Positions 35,314-43,875 of a stretch of 64,000 bases of DNA are shown in pieces. The first letter of the stretch is position 1. Each line of letters starts with the position of its first letter. The notes under the pieces were generated by a model. That model saw only the letters and a list, made by a program, of their open reading frames with translations, was not told where the DNA came from and searched no databases. Location of the stretch: assembly GCA_002431905.1 (NCBI GenBank), contig DJER01000010.1, forward strand, positions 19,022 to 83,021, in the 5' to 3' direction. Made by a program: the position numbers and the translations under genes. Source of the stretch: Christensenella sp. UBA5893 (lineage in GTDB: Bacteria; Bacillota; Clostridia; Christensenellales; UBA1242).

Positions 35314-35937
35314 TTATATAACAAGTATTACATTGCTTCTAAATATAAACAATAATAAGGTTTCGACCAAATTTAGTATAGTTAATGCTATGTTACATAT
35401 AAGAATAGGCATTATAATGCTACTTCCTTTGTTGCAACCATATTTTTTATTTTGGCAAAATATATTACCCATATAGCAAAAGAATACCATAAGTATTATT
35501 ATCATTAGAAGTTGGCATGGAAATATAATTAGTATAGATTTCAAAATTCCATTAAACGAAAAGATGAATATAAAAGAAACACAATTGAGAGAAATTAAGA
35601 ATGACCGATACGCAAGCAAACACCAACCAAATACAGATAAAAATGAATTTAGTGAAAAAACTAAAAGTAAAACTGAAACCAGAAGATAAGAAAGAAGTCG
35701 TGAGAAAAAATTTGCCGAAAAGTTCTCAAAATCTTCCAACTTGTATATCACATTAAAACTGTCTAATATATCACTATCTCCAGCAGATTGTAATTTGACT
35801 GCTGTAAAAATGCCTGTAAGTATTCCTACAAGACAAAACAAACAGCATATAATTATTTTTATTTTATTATTAGAAAAGAATTCAACAAGTGAATATTTTA
35901 TGTTGTAAAAAGCAGACGAAAATTTGGGCTTTTTCAT
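35314..35937 (-). CDS. spoIIM: Membrane protein, probably stage II sporulation protein M
   Basis: This 207-residue protein has about five hydrophobic helices and a short basic N-terminus, as in SpoIIM, which with SpoIID and SpoIIP removes septal peptidoglycan during engulfment. Sequence identity to the family is weak by eye. The call rests on size, topology and gene order (spoIIM, then punA, then dacF, as in Bacillus apart from a few inserted genes). It occupies the place just after spoIVB where spo0A is found in Bacillus. Confidence 0.65.
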   Translation of the reverse strand: MKKPKFSSAFYNIKYSLVEFFSNNKIKIIICCLFCLVGILTGIFTAVKLQSAGDSDILDSFNVIYKLEDFENFSANFFSRLLSYLLVSVLLLVFSLNSFLSVFGWCLLAYRSFLISLNCVSFIFIFSFNGILKSILIIFPCQLLMIIILMVFFCYMGNIFCQNKKYGCNKGSSIIMPILICNIALTILNLVETLLLFIFRSNVILVI

Positions 35938-35986
35938 AGTATATATCTATTCGCTTGTTTATATAAATATACTTATTTAGCCAACC

Positions 35987-37201
35987 TTAGTCGACTTCTT
36001 CCATCATCCAATCAAGATACACTCCATATCCCTTTGTTGGGTCATATAAGAACACATGAGTTACTGCACCTATAAGTTTCCCATCTTGCACTATGGGAGA
36101 TCCACTCATCCCTTGGACTATTCCACCAGTTAGGTTTAGTAGTCGTTTATCTTTTACACGAAATATAAAACTTTTATCACGTGGTAAATTTTGGTTATAT
36201 ACCTTTATAATTTCAATATCATATTCTTCTCTTATTCCACTAACGGAACTAATCAGTTTTGCTTTTCCTGGTTTTACAACAAGACGTGATGCAATATTAC
36301 AACATTTGTTTTCATCAATAATTTTACTGTTATCGGTTATCTCACCAAATACCCCACAGTTTGTATTTTTTGTTATATTTCCTTTACTGTTTGAACCTTG
36401 CACAAAAAGACATCGTAATTCACCGGCTTTACCTTTTTGACCTTTTGTTATGCCAAGCATAGAACATTGATAAATCTTCCCGTTGTTGACCGGAATAATT
36501 GAACCTGTTTCATAATCGCTGATAGCATGCCCCAATGCGCCAAAATCATTTTCTTTTGTGACAAATGTTAATGTCCCTATACCTTGGGCATCATTTCTAA
36601 TCCAAATACCTAACTTATACTCTCCCGATTCAGCATCAAATACTGGTGTAATTTTTCCACTTTGTTCTTTGCCATCACGAAGATAAGTTACATTAACAGC
36701 CTTACCATTTGATAATTTTAATTGCTCTTGTATGTTTGTTACATTATATATGCTTTCATTATTAACCTTTGTTAGTATGTCGCCCGTTTTTAAAGTATCT
36801 TGTTCAATAGATTTCTCTAGATTGTTTACCAAATTTGTACCAACAACAATAACTCCTTTTGTTGTAACACTAAACCCAAGAGGAATACCGCCTAGGAATA
36901 CCGTTTTGTCGTCACACAAAACAACCTTTGTCTTTTTGATAGGAATAAATCCAAAGAGTTTTACAACCATATATGAGTGTTTTTCTTTTACTCCACCGGT
37001 TGTCAATGTATCTTCAGTTATATTTGTCTCTATAAAATTGCCTAGAATATGCTCTGTATTTATCTTATCTACATTCGATATCGTTATTGGTGCATTATTG
37101 TTTAAAAGAGAAATTGTGTCAAAATTTATATTTTTCACTGTTATAACAAAACAAACAGCCAGCATTATTCCAATAAATTTTAATACTACTTTTTTTAGCA
37201 T
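35987..37201 (-). CDS. spoIVB: SpoIVB serine peptidase
   Basis: This 404-residue forespore-secreted S55 protease signals across the septum to activate sigma K processing. It has an N-terminal membrane anchor, a PDZ domain (about 110-190), the catalytic His in LGHAISDYETG and the catalytic Ser in GGIVQGMSGSP (around residue 368). AGGAG precedes ATG. The order argR-recN-spoIVB is standard; spo0A, normally next, is not present in the window. Confidence 0.96.
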   Translation of the reverse strand: MLKKVVLKFIGIMLAVCFVITVKNINFDTISLLNNNAPITISNVDKINTEHILGNFIETNITEDTLTTGGVKEKHSYMVVKLFGFIPIKKTKVVLCDDKTVFLGGIPLGFSVTTKGVIVVGTNLVNNLEKSIEQDTLKTGDILTKVNNESIYNVTNIQEQLKLSNGKAVNVTYLRDGKEQSGKITPVFDAESGEYKLGIWIRNDAQGIGTLTFVTKENDFGALGHAISDYETGSIIPVNNGKIYQCSMLGITKGQKGKAGELRCLFVQGSNSKGNITKNTNCGVFGEITDNSKIIDENKCCNIASRLVVKPGKAKLISSVSGIREEYDIEIIKVYNQNLPRDKSFIFRVKDKRLLNLTGGIVQGMSGSPIVQDGKLIGAVTHVFLYDPTKGYGVYLDWMMEEVD

Positions 37202-37222
37202 AACATACTCCTAATTCTTGGC

Positions 37223-37252
37223 ATAAAAAAACTACCTCATTGGGTAGTTTGT
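37223..37252 (-). terminator. Terminator after recN
   Basis: AAACTACC / GGTAGTTT with a 6-nt loop is followed by a T run on the minus strand. It separates recN from spoIVB. Confidence 0.8.
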
Positions 37253-37263
37253 TTTTATTTACG

Positions 37264-38946
37264 TTATTTATTCAAATTTGTTTTAAACTTTTGTGCTGAC
37301 TCAATAAGTTCTTTCGCATGTTCAAGACCAGCAGTAGACTCTTTTGAACCAAATAATGTGACAAGATAGGATGCAAGCTGGTCTGTAGTTAAATAACTTG
37401 CAACACTCTTTGTGTGTTCGCCTTCAACTTGCTTTGATATGTAAATATACTTGTCTGCAAGTGCCGTTACTTGTGGCAGATGGGTTATACATATAATTTG
37501 ATGTGTTCTTGATAGCATTGACAGTTTTTGTCCAACCAAATATCCAACTTCTCCACTAACACCTGAATCAATTTCATCAAAGATAAGCAAGTTTGCATCA
37601 TCACAGCTTGCAAAAACATTTTTGACTGCGAGCATAAATCTACTTAATTCTCCGCCCGATATTGTTTTTACCAAACTTCTTTGTTGTTCTCCAGCATTTG
37701 CAGAAAACATAAACTCAACCGTATCAAATCCGCTTTGAGTGAATACAGCATCATTGATATTTGGTAAGTCATTAAACTTTATGGTAAATCTTGTATTTTT
37801 CATTCCAAGAGTAGAAAGTTCCTTTTCGACCTTACTTTCAATTTCTTTCGCAACCTTGGTTCTTGTGTTATGTATTCTTACACAAACATCATACAGTTTT
37901 TTTGTTACATTCGATTTTTCATCTTGCAGTTTTTGTAAAAGCTCTTCACTGTTTTGAATGTTGTCGTATTTTGTCTTGCATTCTTCCAAATACTTTAACA
38001 CATCATCAATACTGCTACCATATTTCTTTTTAAGTGATTTTATATTTTCAAGCCTTAATGTTAGGTTGTCTAACTCATTTTCAGAAAAGGACATATTTGA
38101 CATATAGTCTTTTATTGATGAACTTATATCCTCAAACTCAATAAAGACACTTTTAAGTCTTTCTGCATATTCGGTAAGTTTGCTGTCATAGTTGCTTGCA
38201 AGTTCCAAACTTGACAATGCTTGATATAGGTTATCATTGGATAAACCTTGATATGCAACTTCCAATGAATTTGAAATTTTTTCATAGTTAGACATAACTT
38301 GAATATCGTTTTCAAGTTGTTCATCTTCACCTTGTTTTAGGTTGGCATCTTGAATCTCTTTAATTTGATAATTCAAAAGATCCAAAGTACGCTCTCTATC
38401 TTTGTCATCTCCACCAAGCGATAATATTTGTTTCTCTATTTCTTTCTTTTTACTTAATAAATTACCGAGTTCATTTTTATCATCAATTAAATCTTTTTGA
38501 GCATAGCTATCCAAAAGGGTTAAGTGATTATTTGAGTTCAAAAGTAAAGTGCTGTCGTACTGACCACAAACATCAACAAGCAAACTTCCAATTTGCTTAA
38601 GCATAGAAACGGTAACGGGCTCTCCGTTAATTTTGCAACTAGACTTGCCCTCCAAATTAAAACTTCTTGAAATTATAAGAACATCATCACATGTAATATC
38701 AAAATCATTTAAGCAGTCATTAACCTTTTTGCTTATGTTTGAAAAGACTGCTTTTACAAGCATTTCATTTTCTCCAGTTCTTATATTATCCTTATTAGGT
38801 TTGTCACCAAGAACGAATTTTAAAGCATTGATTACAATACTTTTTCCTGCACCCGTTTGACCAATCAAAACATTAAAGCCTAAGTTAAAACTTAGACTTG
38901 TATTCTCAATTATTGCAAAGTTTTTTATATTTAGTGTTTCTAACAT
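37264..38946 (-). CDS. recN: DNA repair protein RecN
   Basis: This 560-residue SMC-like ATPase acts early in double-strand break repair. Walker A is GQTGAGKS at 29-36, a long coiled coil fills about 150-360, and the C-terminal half has the signature TISGGELSRFMLA and Walker B LLIFDEIDSG. It lies 7 nt after argR. I saw no LexA box directly upstream. Confidence 0.97.
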   Translation of the reverse strand: MLETLNIKNFAIIENTSLSFNLGFNVLIGQTGAGKSIVINALKFVLGDKPNKDNIRTGENEMLVKAVFSNISKKVNDCLNDFDITCDDVLIISRSFNLEGKSSCKINGEPVTVSMLKQIGSLLVDVCGQYDSTLLLNSNNHLTLLDSYAQKDLIDDKNELGNLLSKKKEIEKQILSLGGDDKDRERTLDLLNYQIKEIQDANLKQGEDEQLENDIQVMSNYEKISNSLEVAYQGLSNDNLYQALSSLELASNYDSKLTEYAERLKSVFIEFEDISSSIKDYMSNMSFSENELDNLTLRLENIKSLKKKYGSSIDDVLKYLEECKTKYDNIQNSEELLQKLQDEKSNVTKKLYDVCVRIHNTRTKVAKEIESKVEKELSTLGMKNTRFTIKFNDLPNINDAVFTQSGFDTVEFMFSANAGEQQRSLVKTISGGELSRFMLAVKNVFASCDDANLLIFDEIDSGVSGEVGYLVGQKLSMLSRTHQIICITHLPQVTALADKYIYISKQVEGEHTKSVASYLTTDQLASYLVTLFGSKESTAGLEHAKELIESAQKFKTNLNK

Positions 38947-38953
38947 TTTTATC

Positions 38954-39406
38954 CTATCTTATCATACTTTGTAAAGTTTTTGATGCTCTGTTGGAGCATT
39001 GTGAGTCAGGGAAAATAATCATAACAGTGTCATCTCCACAAACAGCACCCATATTGTCTTCAACATTTAATTTGTCTATCATACTGCAAATACCAGATGC
39101 TAACCCTTTTACAGTTTTTATAACACAAAGGTTTTGAGCAACTTTGATTGATATAACACTTTCACGGAACAATGAAATGTTTTTATTTGAAACAGTTTGT
39201 TCTCCATTGTCCATCAATGCATACTTATATTTGCCTTCTGCACCCAAGATTTTTATTAAACCAAGTTCTTTTATATCCCTTGAAATTGTTGCTTGAGTTA
39301 TATCAAAATCTGCTGCTTTTAGGTATGCAACAAGTTCATCTTGTGATGCAATATCTTTTGTTGATATAAGTTCTAGTATCTTTGATTGTCTTGACGACCT
39401 AGCCAT
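38954..39406 (-). CDS. argR: Arginine repressor ArgR/AhrC
   Basis: This 150-residue regulator has an N-terminal winged helix (SRQSKILELI, TQATISRDIKELGLIK) and a C-terminal arginine-binding hexamerisation domain (GDDTVMIIFPD). The frame is open to 39562, but a GGAG site precedes the ATG at 39406, and the resulting length is exactly that of the family. Two ARG-box-like palindromes lie upstream, consistent with autoregulation. It is followed by recN after 7 nt. Confidence 0.96.
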   Translation of the reverse strand: MARSSRQSKILELISTKDIASQDELVAYLKAADFDITQATISRDIKELGLIKILGAEGKYKYALMDNGEQTVSNKNISLFRESVISIKVAQNLCVIKTVKGLASGICSMIDKLNVEDNMGAVCGDDTVMIIFPDSQCSNRASKTLQSMIR

Positions 39407-39464
39407 AACCACATACTCCTTAATATGCCTCAACCCCTTATAAATAAAGGGATGTAGCGTGTTT

Positions 39465-39478
39465 TGAATAATTATACA
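39465..39478. promoter_or_regulatory. ARG-box-like operator upstream of argR
   Basis: TGAATAATTATACA matches the ArgR half-site pattern TGAAT-N4-ATTCA at most positions. It lies about 60 nt before the argR start and overlaps a possible -10 box. Confidence 0.4.
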
Positions 39479-39543
39479 TTTATATTTATTCAACCCATTT
39501 GGAATTATTATACAATGAAATTTATAATTATGCAAGTGATTTT

Positions 39544-39557
39544 TGCATAAATATTCA
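39544..39557. promoter_or_regulatory. Second ARG-box-like operator
   Basis: TGCATAAATATTCA is another near-match to TGAAT-N4-ATTCA, 79 nt from the first site. Confidence 0.4.
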
Positions 39558-39632
39558 TACAAAAATTTATGCTTATAAATGTTTTGACATATTTATAAAT
39601 TACAAATGTTTAAAAATACATAGTTATACATT

Positions 39633-39672
39633 AAAAAAAATATGCTCAAATCGTTTAAGATTTAAGCATATT
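39633..39672 (-). terminator. Terminator after the CNNM-like gene
   Basis: ATATGCTTAAATC pairs with GATTTGAGCATAT (one G-U) and is followed by eight T on the minus strand. The rest of the 269-nt gap to argR holds A/T-rich sequence with the two ARG-box-like sites. Confidence 0.88.
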
Positions 39673-39675
39673 TTT

Positions 39676-40350
39676 TTAGTTGTTCCCTTCCCCATTTTCT
39701 TTTGTTGTATCATCATTTTGTAGGTCAATTTCTTCGTTTTCTGATTTATCTTTTTTGTTTTGTTTTTTGTTCTTATCCTTATTTTGTGGAGTGAACCAAC
39801 TTATAACCTTACCAACTTTTATTATAATTGAAGTAGAATTGTCAATCGCATATTTTTTACAAATTGATTTTCCAAAGATTGTCATACTTGCAACAACAGC
39901 ACTAACTAATGAAGCAATTATAATACTTAATGGAGATTCAGATTCAATTGCAAATTTTACAACAATACTTGCTCCGGCAGCACCTGATAAAATTCCACAC
40001 ACATCTCCTATAACATCACAACATATTGATGAAACTCTATCAGCTTTTGATAATAGCTTTAATGCTTCTTTTGCTCCCCTAACCTTTCTTGATGCCATTG
40101 CTCTAAATGGTTCAGTGCTTGCAGAAGTTGTTGCCACACCTATCATGTCAGTTATAATTGACAAGGATACAAATACGATAATTACCAACACCGCAACTGC
40201 AATTCCCGTCATACCTAAAACAAGTTCACTAACAATTCCAAAGCACATCGACAACGCAAACGAAAGTATCAAAATTTTTATTGACCAAACCATTTGAGAT
40301 TTGTTTTGCTTTTCCACCCGTTTGGGTTTTTGTTTATCTTCTTTATTCAA
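39676..40350 (-). CDS. oapA: CorB/CNNM-like membrane protein, probable OLE-associated protein OapA
   Basis: This 224-residue protein has two N-terminal hydrophobic helices (about 22-65 in total), the conserved CNNM/DUF21-like block IGVATTSASTEPFRAMASRKVRGAKEAL, two further hydrophobic segments, and a charged Lys/Asp/Glu tail. It lacks the CBS domains of full-length CorB transporters. It is encoded directly downstream of a large structured RNA and just upstream of argR-recN. That setting is the one known for OapA, the membrane partner of OLE RNA. The start is a TTG at 40350 after GAGAGG; another TTG at 40386 is less well placed. OapA identity is inferred from family plus context. Confidence 0.78.
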   Translation of the reverse strand: MNKEDKQKPKRVEKQNKSQMVWSIKILILSFALSMCFGIVSELVLGMTGIAVAVLVIIVFVSLSIITDMIGVATTSASTEPFRAMASRKVRGAKEALKLLSKADRVSSICCDVIGDVCGILSGAAGASIVVKFAIESESPLSIIIASLVSAVVASMTIFGKSICKKYAIDNSTSIIIKVGKVISWFTPQNKDKNKKQNKKDKSENEEIDLQNDDTTKENGEGNN

Positions 40351-40410
40351 ATCAAAAATTCCTCTCTTTATATATAAGTATTCCAAAGTTAAAAAACTAT
40401 GAAATTTTAA

Positions 40411-40990
40411 TTAAAAAAAAATGAAGGCAACAAGATAAGTAAACCTTGCGGCATAGGTTCGGTCGGATTTCCCAATTTCGCACTTACCGTCACCGAATAA
40501 GCAGTTTCCTTTTAAGCAAAATACTAACACCGAATCGCCACTTAGACCACACTATAATCCCTACCCCATTTGAGTGTTACCTCAACAGTCTAGAAGTTTT
40601 CCTTGACAAACCAACTTACTCTTAGCTCTTTTTGCAGTCGTTATTTCATGCACAAAGTTACCATAATTGTTGACGTCAGCCATTATAATAACTTTGGCGT
40701 GCAATTCCTAAAAAACCACTCAAAGCAGGCTACGCTGCACACAGCCGTTGACCGCATTGCAGGTTCTTCCCCAGAGAGTACACAAAAACTTGTGCACCCT
40801 TTTGGGTCTCCACGATAATTGGGTCGGATTTTATATGCCGTTATAAAACGCCCAAAAATCTTAACTCCCAGCAAGTGCCCCGATTTGGGCAATCAAGGCA
40901 AGCACCAGGAACTTCACAGTTGTGCCCGACGATGCTTATTAAATAACACCTTCCAAGTAAATTCGTTTGACTAGAATACTGCGCCTTCAT
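40411..40990 (-). ncRNA. ole: Large structured RNA, probable OLE RNA
   Basis: A segment of about 575 nt with visibly higher G+C than its neighbours has no plausible gene. On the minus strand its 5' end AAATGAAGGC (40992-40983) pairs perfectly with GCCTTCATTT (40428-40419) at its 3' end, which runs into nine T. A promoter (40995-41023) would start transcription at the 5' strand of that stem. Size, end-pairing and location between xseB and a CNNM-like gene upstream of argR-recN match OLE RNA (ornate, large, extremophilic; Rfam RF01071 from memory), known from Gram-positive anaerobes and Bacillus halodurans. OLE forms a membrane complex with OapA and is linked to cold, alcohol and magnesium stress there. 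The exact ends and the family call are inferences from context. Confidence 0.8.
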
Positions 40991-40994
40991 TTAT

Positions 40995-41023
40995 ATTATA
41001 TCATACATATTTTAAAAATTCAA
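40995..41023 (-). promoter_or_regulatory. Promoter of the large RNA
   Basis: TTGAAT (41018-41023), a 17-nt spacer and TATAAT (40995-41000) are read on the minus strand. The predicted start, about 40988, falls inside the 5' strand of the closing stem. Confidence 0.7.
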
Positions 41024-41071
41024 CATTATATTTTGTATTATAATATTTTGCATAACACAATATATAGTATT

Positions 41072-41278
41072 TTATTTCATTAACTTTTCAGAATATCCAT
41101 CCAAGTCTTTTACAATTTCAGTAATTTTACCTTTATTAACATTTAGCACATCATAACACTTTTTTGACAACTCTTTTGCTTCATCAAATAGTTTTGATGC
41201 TTCATCAAGTCCACATTCCCCACTTTCCAACTTCAATGTTATCTCTTCCAACCTTTTCATCATTTCTTCAAAACTCAT
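41072..41278 (-). CDS. xseB: Exodeoxyribonuclease VII small subunit
   Basis: This 68-residue helical protein has the family pattern SFEEMMKRLEEITLKLESGE with GLDEASKLFDEAKEL following. It lies 1 nt after xseA, its catalytic partner. In many Bacillota ispA and dxs follow; here the large RNA follows. Confidence 0.94.
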   Translation of the reverse strand: MSFEEMMKRLEEITLKLESGECGLDEASKLFDEAKELSKKCYDVLNVNKGKITEIVKDLDGYSEKLMK

Positions 41279-41279
41279 C

Positions 41280-42464
41280 TTATTTATTCTCCTTTTCTAT
41301 TACTTTTGCAATAACCCTGCCATCCTTAAAAATAATACATACATCATCATCAACCTTGATATCATTATACGATGATATAATCTTTTCATTATGTTTTATT
41401 GCACTATAACCTAATTTTAATATTTCGCTTGGATTTAACTTTTGAACCTTTGATGATAATATATCTAACTTATGGTTAATTCCTATCAAATCTACAGTTG
41501 CATATTCTCTTAATTTATTAATCATTCCAACAAGTTTGTTAATATTATTATCATTTGCAATCTCAAAACAGTCAATAATTGACTGTGTTGCATCTTTTAG
41601 TTGTACGTTTTTATCAATCAAAATCTCAAGAATTGCATTTTTTAACCTTGTAACTTCTCTTAAGTAGTTTTGCTTTCTTTCTTCAACATTTGCACAGCAA
41701 AGTTCACTTGCAACACTTGGAGTTGGAGCTCTTAAATCGCTAACAAAGTCGCAAATAGTAAAATCAGTTTCGTGCCCTACTGCTGATAGAATAAATTTGT
41801 TTGACTCAAAAATTGCATCTGCAACAACTCTTGTATTAAATGGTTGCAAATCTTCCAGTGAGCCACCGCCTCTTGCAACAATAATCAAATCAACATCATA
41901 TGTGTTAAAGAACCTAATTCCTTCAGCGATTGTCCTTTCGGCATTTTGCCCTTGAACTCTTGCTGGATACAAGACAATATCAATATATGGATTCCTTCTG
42001 TTCCTTACATTTATGATATCTTGAATTACTGCCCCCTCTTTACTTGTAACAACTCCAATCCTTTTGATATCACTTGGTAAAGGTTTCTTCTTTTGGGGGT
42101 CAAAATAACCAAGTTTTTCAAGTGAAGCTTTTAACTCCATAAATTGTTGGTACAAATCGCCAATACCATTCTTGACAACACTAACAACATTAAAGTTTAG
42201 TCTACCACCTTTTATGTAGTACTTTGGAGTGCCGGTTACTATAACACTATCGCCATTTGCAAAATCAAAGTTTTGCATATTAAAACAAACGCAAGACAAA
42301 CTTGCGTTTTCATCTTTGAGTGTAAAGTAAACAACACCCCTAATTATACTTATGCCAGAGATTTCACCAACGACATTGATATTAAATAAAAGTTCTTCAG
42401 CGTCAAATATTTGTTTTATATATGTTGACAATTGACTTACAGAAATTGCTTTATTTTCCATCAT
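41280..42464 (-). CDS. xseA: Exodeoxyribonuclease VII large subunit
   Basis: This 394-residue subunit degrades single-stranded DNA to oligonucleotides. It has an N-terminal OB domain (about 1-100) and a catalytic domain with VVTSKEGAVIQDI, RGGGSLEDLQPFN and SAVGHETD. A C-terminal coiled coil follows. Two adjacent ATG codons can serve as start. It overlaps nusB by 14 nt; folD, often between them, is absent. Confidence 0.96.
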   Translation of the reverse strand: MMENKAISVSQLSTYIKQIFDAEELLFNINVVGEISGISIIRGVVYFTLKDENASLSCVCFNMQNFDFANGDSVIVTGTPKYYIKGGRLNFNVVSVVKNGIGDLYQQFMELKASLEKLGYFDPQKKKPLPSDIKRIGVVTSKEGAVIQDIINVRNRRNPYIDIVLYPARVQGQNAERTIAEGIRFFNTYDVDLIIVARGGGSLEDLQPFNTRVVADAIFESNKFILSAVGHETDFTICDFVSDLRAPTPSVASELCCANVEERKQNYLREVTRLKNAILEILIDKNVQLKDATQSIIDCFEIANDNNINKLVGMINKLREYATVDLIGINHKLDILSSKVQKLNPSEILKLGYSAIKHNEKIISSYNDIKVDDDVCIIFKDGRVIAKVIEKENK

Positions 42465-42852
42465 CTTCCTTTAATATTGATTTCAATATACCATTAACGA
42501 AAGAATAACTCTTGTCGGTACCATATTTCTTTGCAAGATCAACACATTCGTTTATAATAACACTTTTTGGAGTGTTTCTGTAATAAAAAAATTCACTAAC
42601 AGCCAAAGATATAATTGCCCTGTCTATCTTGTAGATTCTATCCAAAGAAAAGTCTTTTAGATTACTTGTAATCATTTCATCAATTTCATCTTTATGCGCA
42701 AAATACAATGACACGAGTTCATTTGCAAAATCTTGATCTTCTTTTTTATCAAGTTTTTCCAAATCAAAAAAGTTATTCATATCATCTTCATTTGATATAA
42801 ACAAACTTTCATAAATTTTCATAAATGCTACTTCTCTAGCCAATCTTCTCAT
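42451..42852 (-). CDS. nusB: Transcription antitermination factor NusB
   Basis: This 133-residue all-helical protein binds boxA of rRNA leaders with S10. Family features are RLAREVAFMKIYE at the start, DRIYKIDRAIISLAVSEF and SVIINECVDLAKKYGT. Length is typical. The position before xseA is standard. Confidence 0.95.
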   Translation of the reverse strand: MRRLAREVAFMKIYESLFISNEDDMNNFFDLEKLDKKEDQDFANELVSLYFAHKDEIDEMITSNLKDFSLDRIYKIDRAIISLAVSEFFYYRNTPKSVIINECVDLAKKYGTDKSYSFVNGILKSILKEDDGK

Positions 42853-42870
42853 AATTCTCTCCTAATGCAA

Positions 42871-42904
42871 GAAAGAACCCAACAAGTTTATTGTTGGGAA
42901 CTTT
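42871..42904 (-). terminator. Possible terminator between asp23 and nusB
   Basis: CCCAACAA / TTGTTGGG with a 5-nt loop is followed on the minus strand by TTCTTTC. The U tract is weak, so it may be an attenuator or an mRNA-stabilising stem. Confidence 0.4.
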
Positions 42905-43279
42905 TTATGCTTGTTCTTCTGTTTTGAAATCAACACCCACAATATGCACATTGATTTTGCTTACACGCATATCTACCATTGATACAATACTGTTTTTAAT
43001 ATTGTCTTGGACTTTGTATGCAATATCTGGTACATTTATCCCACTAAATATTCTAATATAAACATCAATAACAAGTTGACCATTTTGTGAGACTTTTATC
43101 TTTACTCCTGTTGAATCGGACTTGTTGAATATTTTTTTAAATTTCATCCAAAATGAGTCTTCAAGAGATGCCACACCACTTATTTCTTTTGTGGCCAAAG
43201 AAATAATAGAAAGTAAAATATTCCTATCACAAGTAATTTTGCCTTTATCTTGATTTAAATCATTTATAATTTCTGCCAC
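42905..43279 (-). CDS. Asp23/Gls24-family envelope stress protein
   Basis: This 124-residue DUF322 protein has the segments ISLATKEISGVASLED and VIDVYIRIFSGINVPDIAYKVQDNIKNSI that define the family. The Bacillus homologue at this locus (YqhY) lies between accC and nusB; here accB and accC are missing and the gene follows spoIIIAH directly. YqhY-type proteins have been connected with acetyl-CoA carboxylase control, which makes the absence of accBC here notable. Confidence 0.93.
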   Translation of the reverse strand: MAEIINDLNQDKGKITCDRNILLSIISLATKEISGVASLEDSFWMKFKKIFNKSDSTGVKIKVSQNGQLVIDVYIRIFSGINVPDIAYKVQDNIKNSIVSMVDMRVSKINVHIVGVDFKTEEQA

Positions 43280-43385
43280 TTTTTTACCCCTTACTATATT
43301 ATATAATTACTTTATATTTGTATTATACGCAAAAAACAATAAATATAAGTACTACTAATATAACATAATATCAAAGGTTTTGCAA

Positions 43386-43862
43386 TTATTCTACGGGAAT
43401 TATTTTAATATTATCAATAGATTTTGATGTTTGTTGTTTTACTATTTCAACAATTTGAGCCACTTGTGAGCTTTCCAAATTTGCACCTTTTACAATTACA
43501 TTGACATTGCTTGCTGAATTTGTAACAATTACATCTTGAAAACCCTTTGCCTTGATTAACCCTTCCATAACGAGTTCAGATTCCATTGCATTTACTATTT
43601 CAAGTTTCTTTGCTTCAGCATTTGCAATTGCTTCGCTTGATGAACTTTCACTTGATATAATAGAATCATAATACAAAAGTTCTTGATCTCTTGTTGATTG
43701 TCTATCGGTCCTATAAGTATCAAAATAATTTGCTGTTGTTATTGCACCACTGCTTGTTGGCGTTGTAGCATTGTTATTTAGTGCAACATTAAGGTATCCA
43801 GTTACCCCTAGCAATAATACCATTGCAACCAAAATAAAAATTTTTGTTCTTTTCTTTAACAT
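43386..43862 (-). CDS. spoIIIAH: Stage III sporulation protein AH
   Basis: This 158-residue mother-cell protein has one N-terminal membrane helix (about 7-28) and an extracellular domain with the YscJ/FliF-like ring-building fold. It pairs with forespore SpoIIQ across the septum in Bacillus; no spoIIQ gene is in the window. It is the last gene of the spoIIIA operon. GGAG precedes ATG. Confidence 0.92.
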   Translation of the reverse strand: MLKKRTKIFILVAMVLLLGVTGYLNVALNNNATTPTSSGAITTANYFDTYRTDRQSTRDQELLYYDSIISSESSSSEAIANAEAKKLEIVNAMESELVMEGLIKAKGFQDVIVTNSASNVNVIVKGANLESSQVAQIVEIVKQQTSKSIDNIKIIPVE

Positions 43863-43875
43863 AACTAATCTCCTT

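Noticed and set aside
39488..39499. A sigma-A promoter for argR formed by TTGAAT and TATAAT
   Set aside because: The two boxes are only 11 nt apart, too close for a functional pair.
39680..40297. A 205-codon plus-strand open frame
   Set aside because: It is fully antisense to the CNNM-like gene, which has a ribosome site, membrane helices and family motifs. It is a shadow frame.
40603..40892. Two short open frames (71 and 69 codons) on opposite strands within the large RNA region
   Set aside because: They have no ribosome sites, look nothing like neighbouring proteins in composition, and lie within an RNA with paired ends and its own promoter.
40411..40990. tmRNA, RNase P RNA or 6S RNA as the identity of the large RNA
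   Set aside because: I see no tRNA-like T-arm with CCA and no tag-reading frame (tmRNA), no GAGGAAAGTC-type block of RNase P, and it is far longer than 6S.
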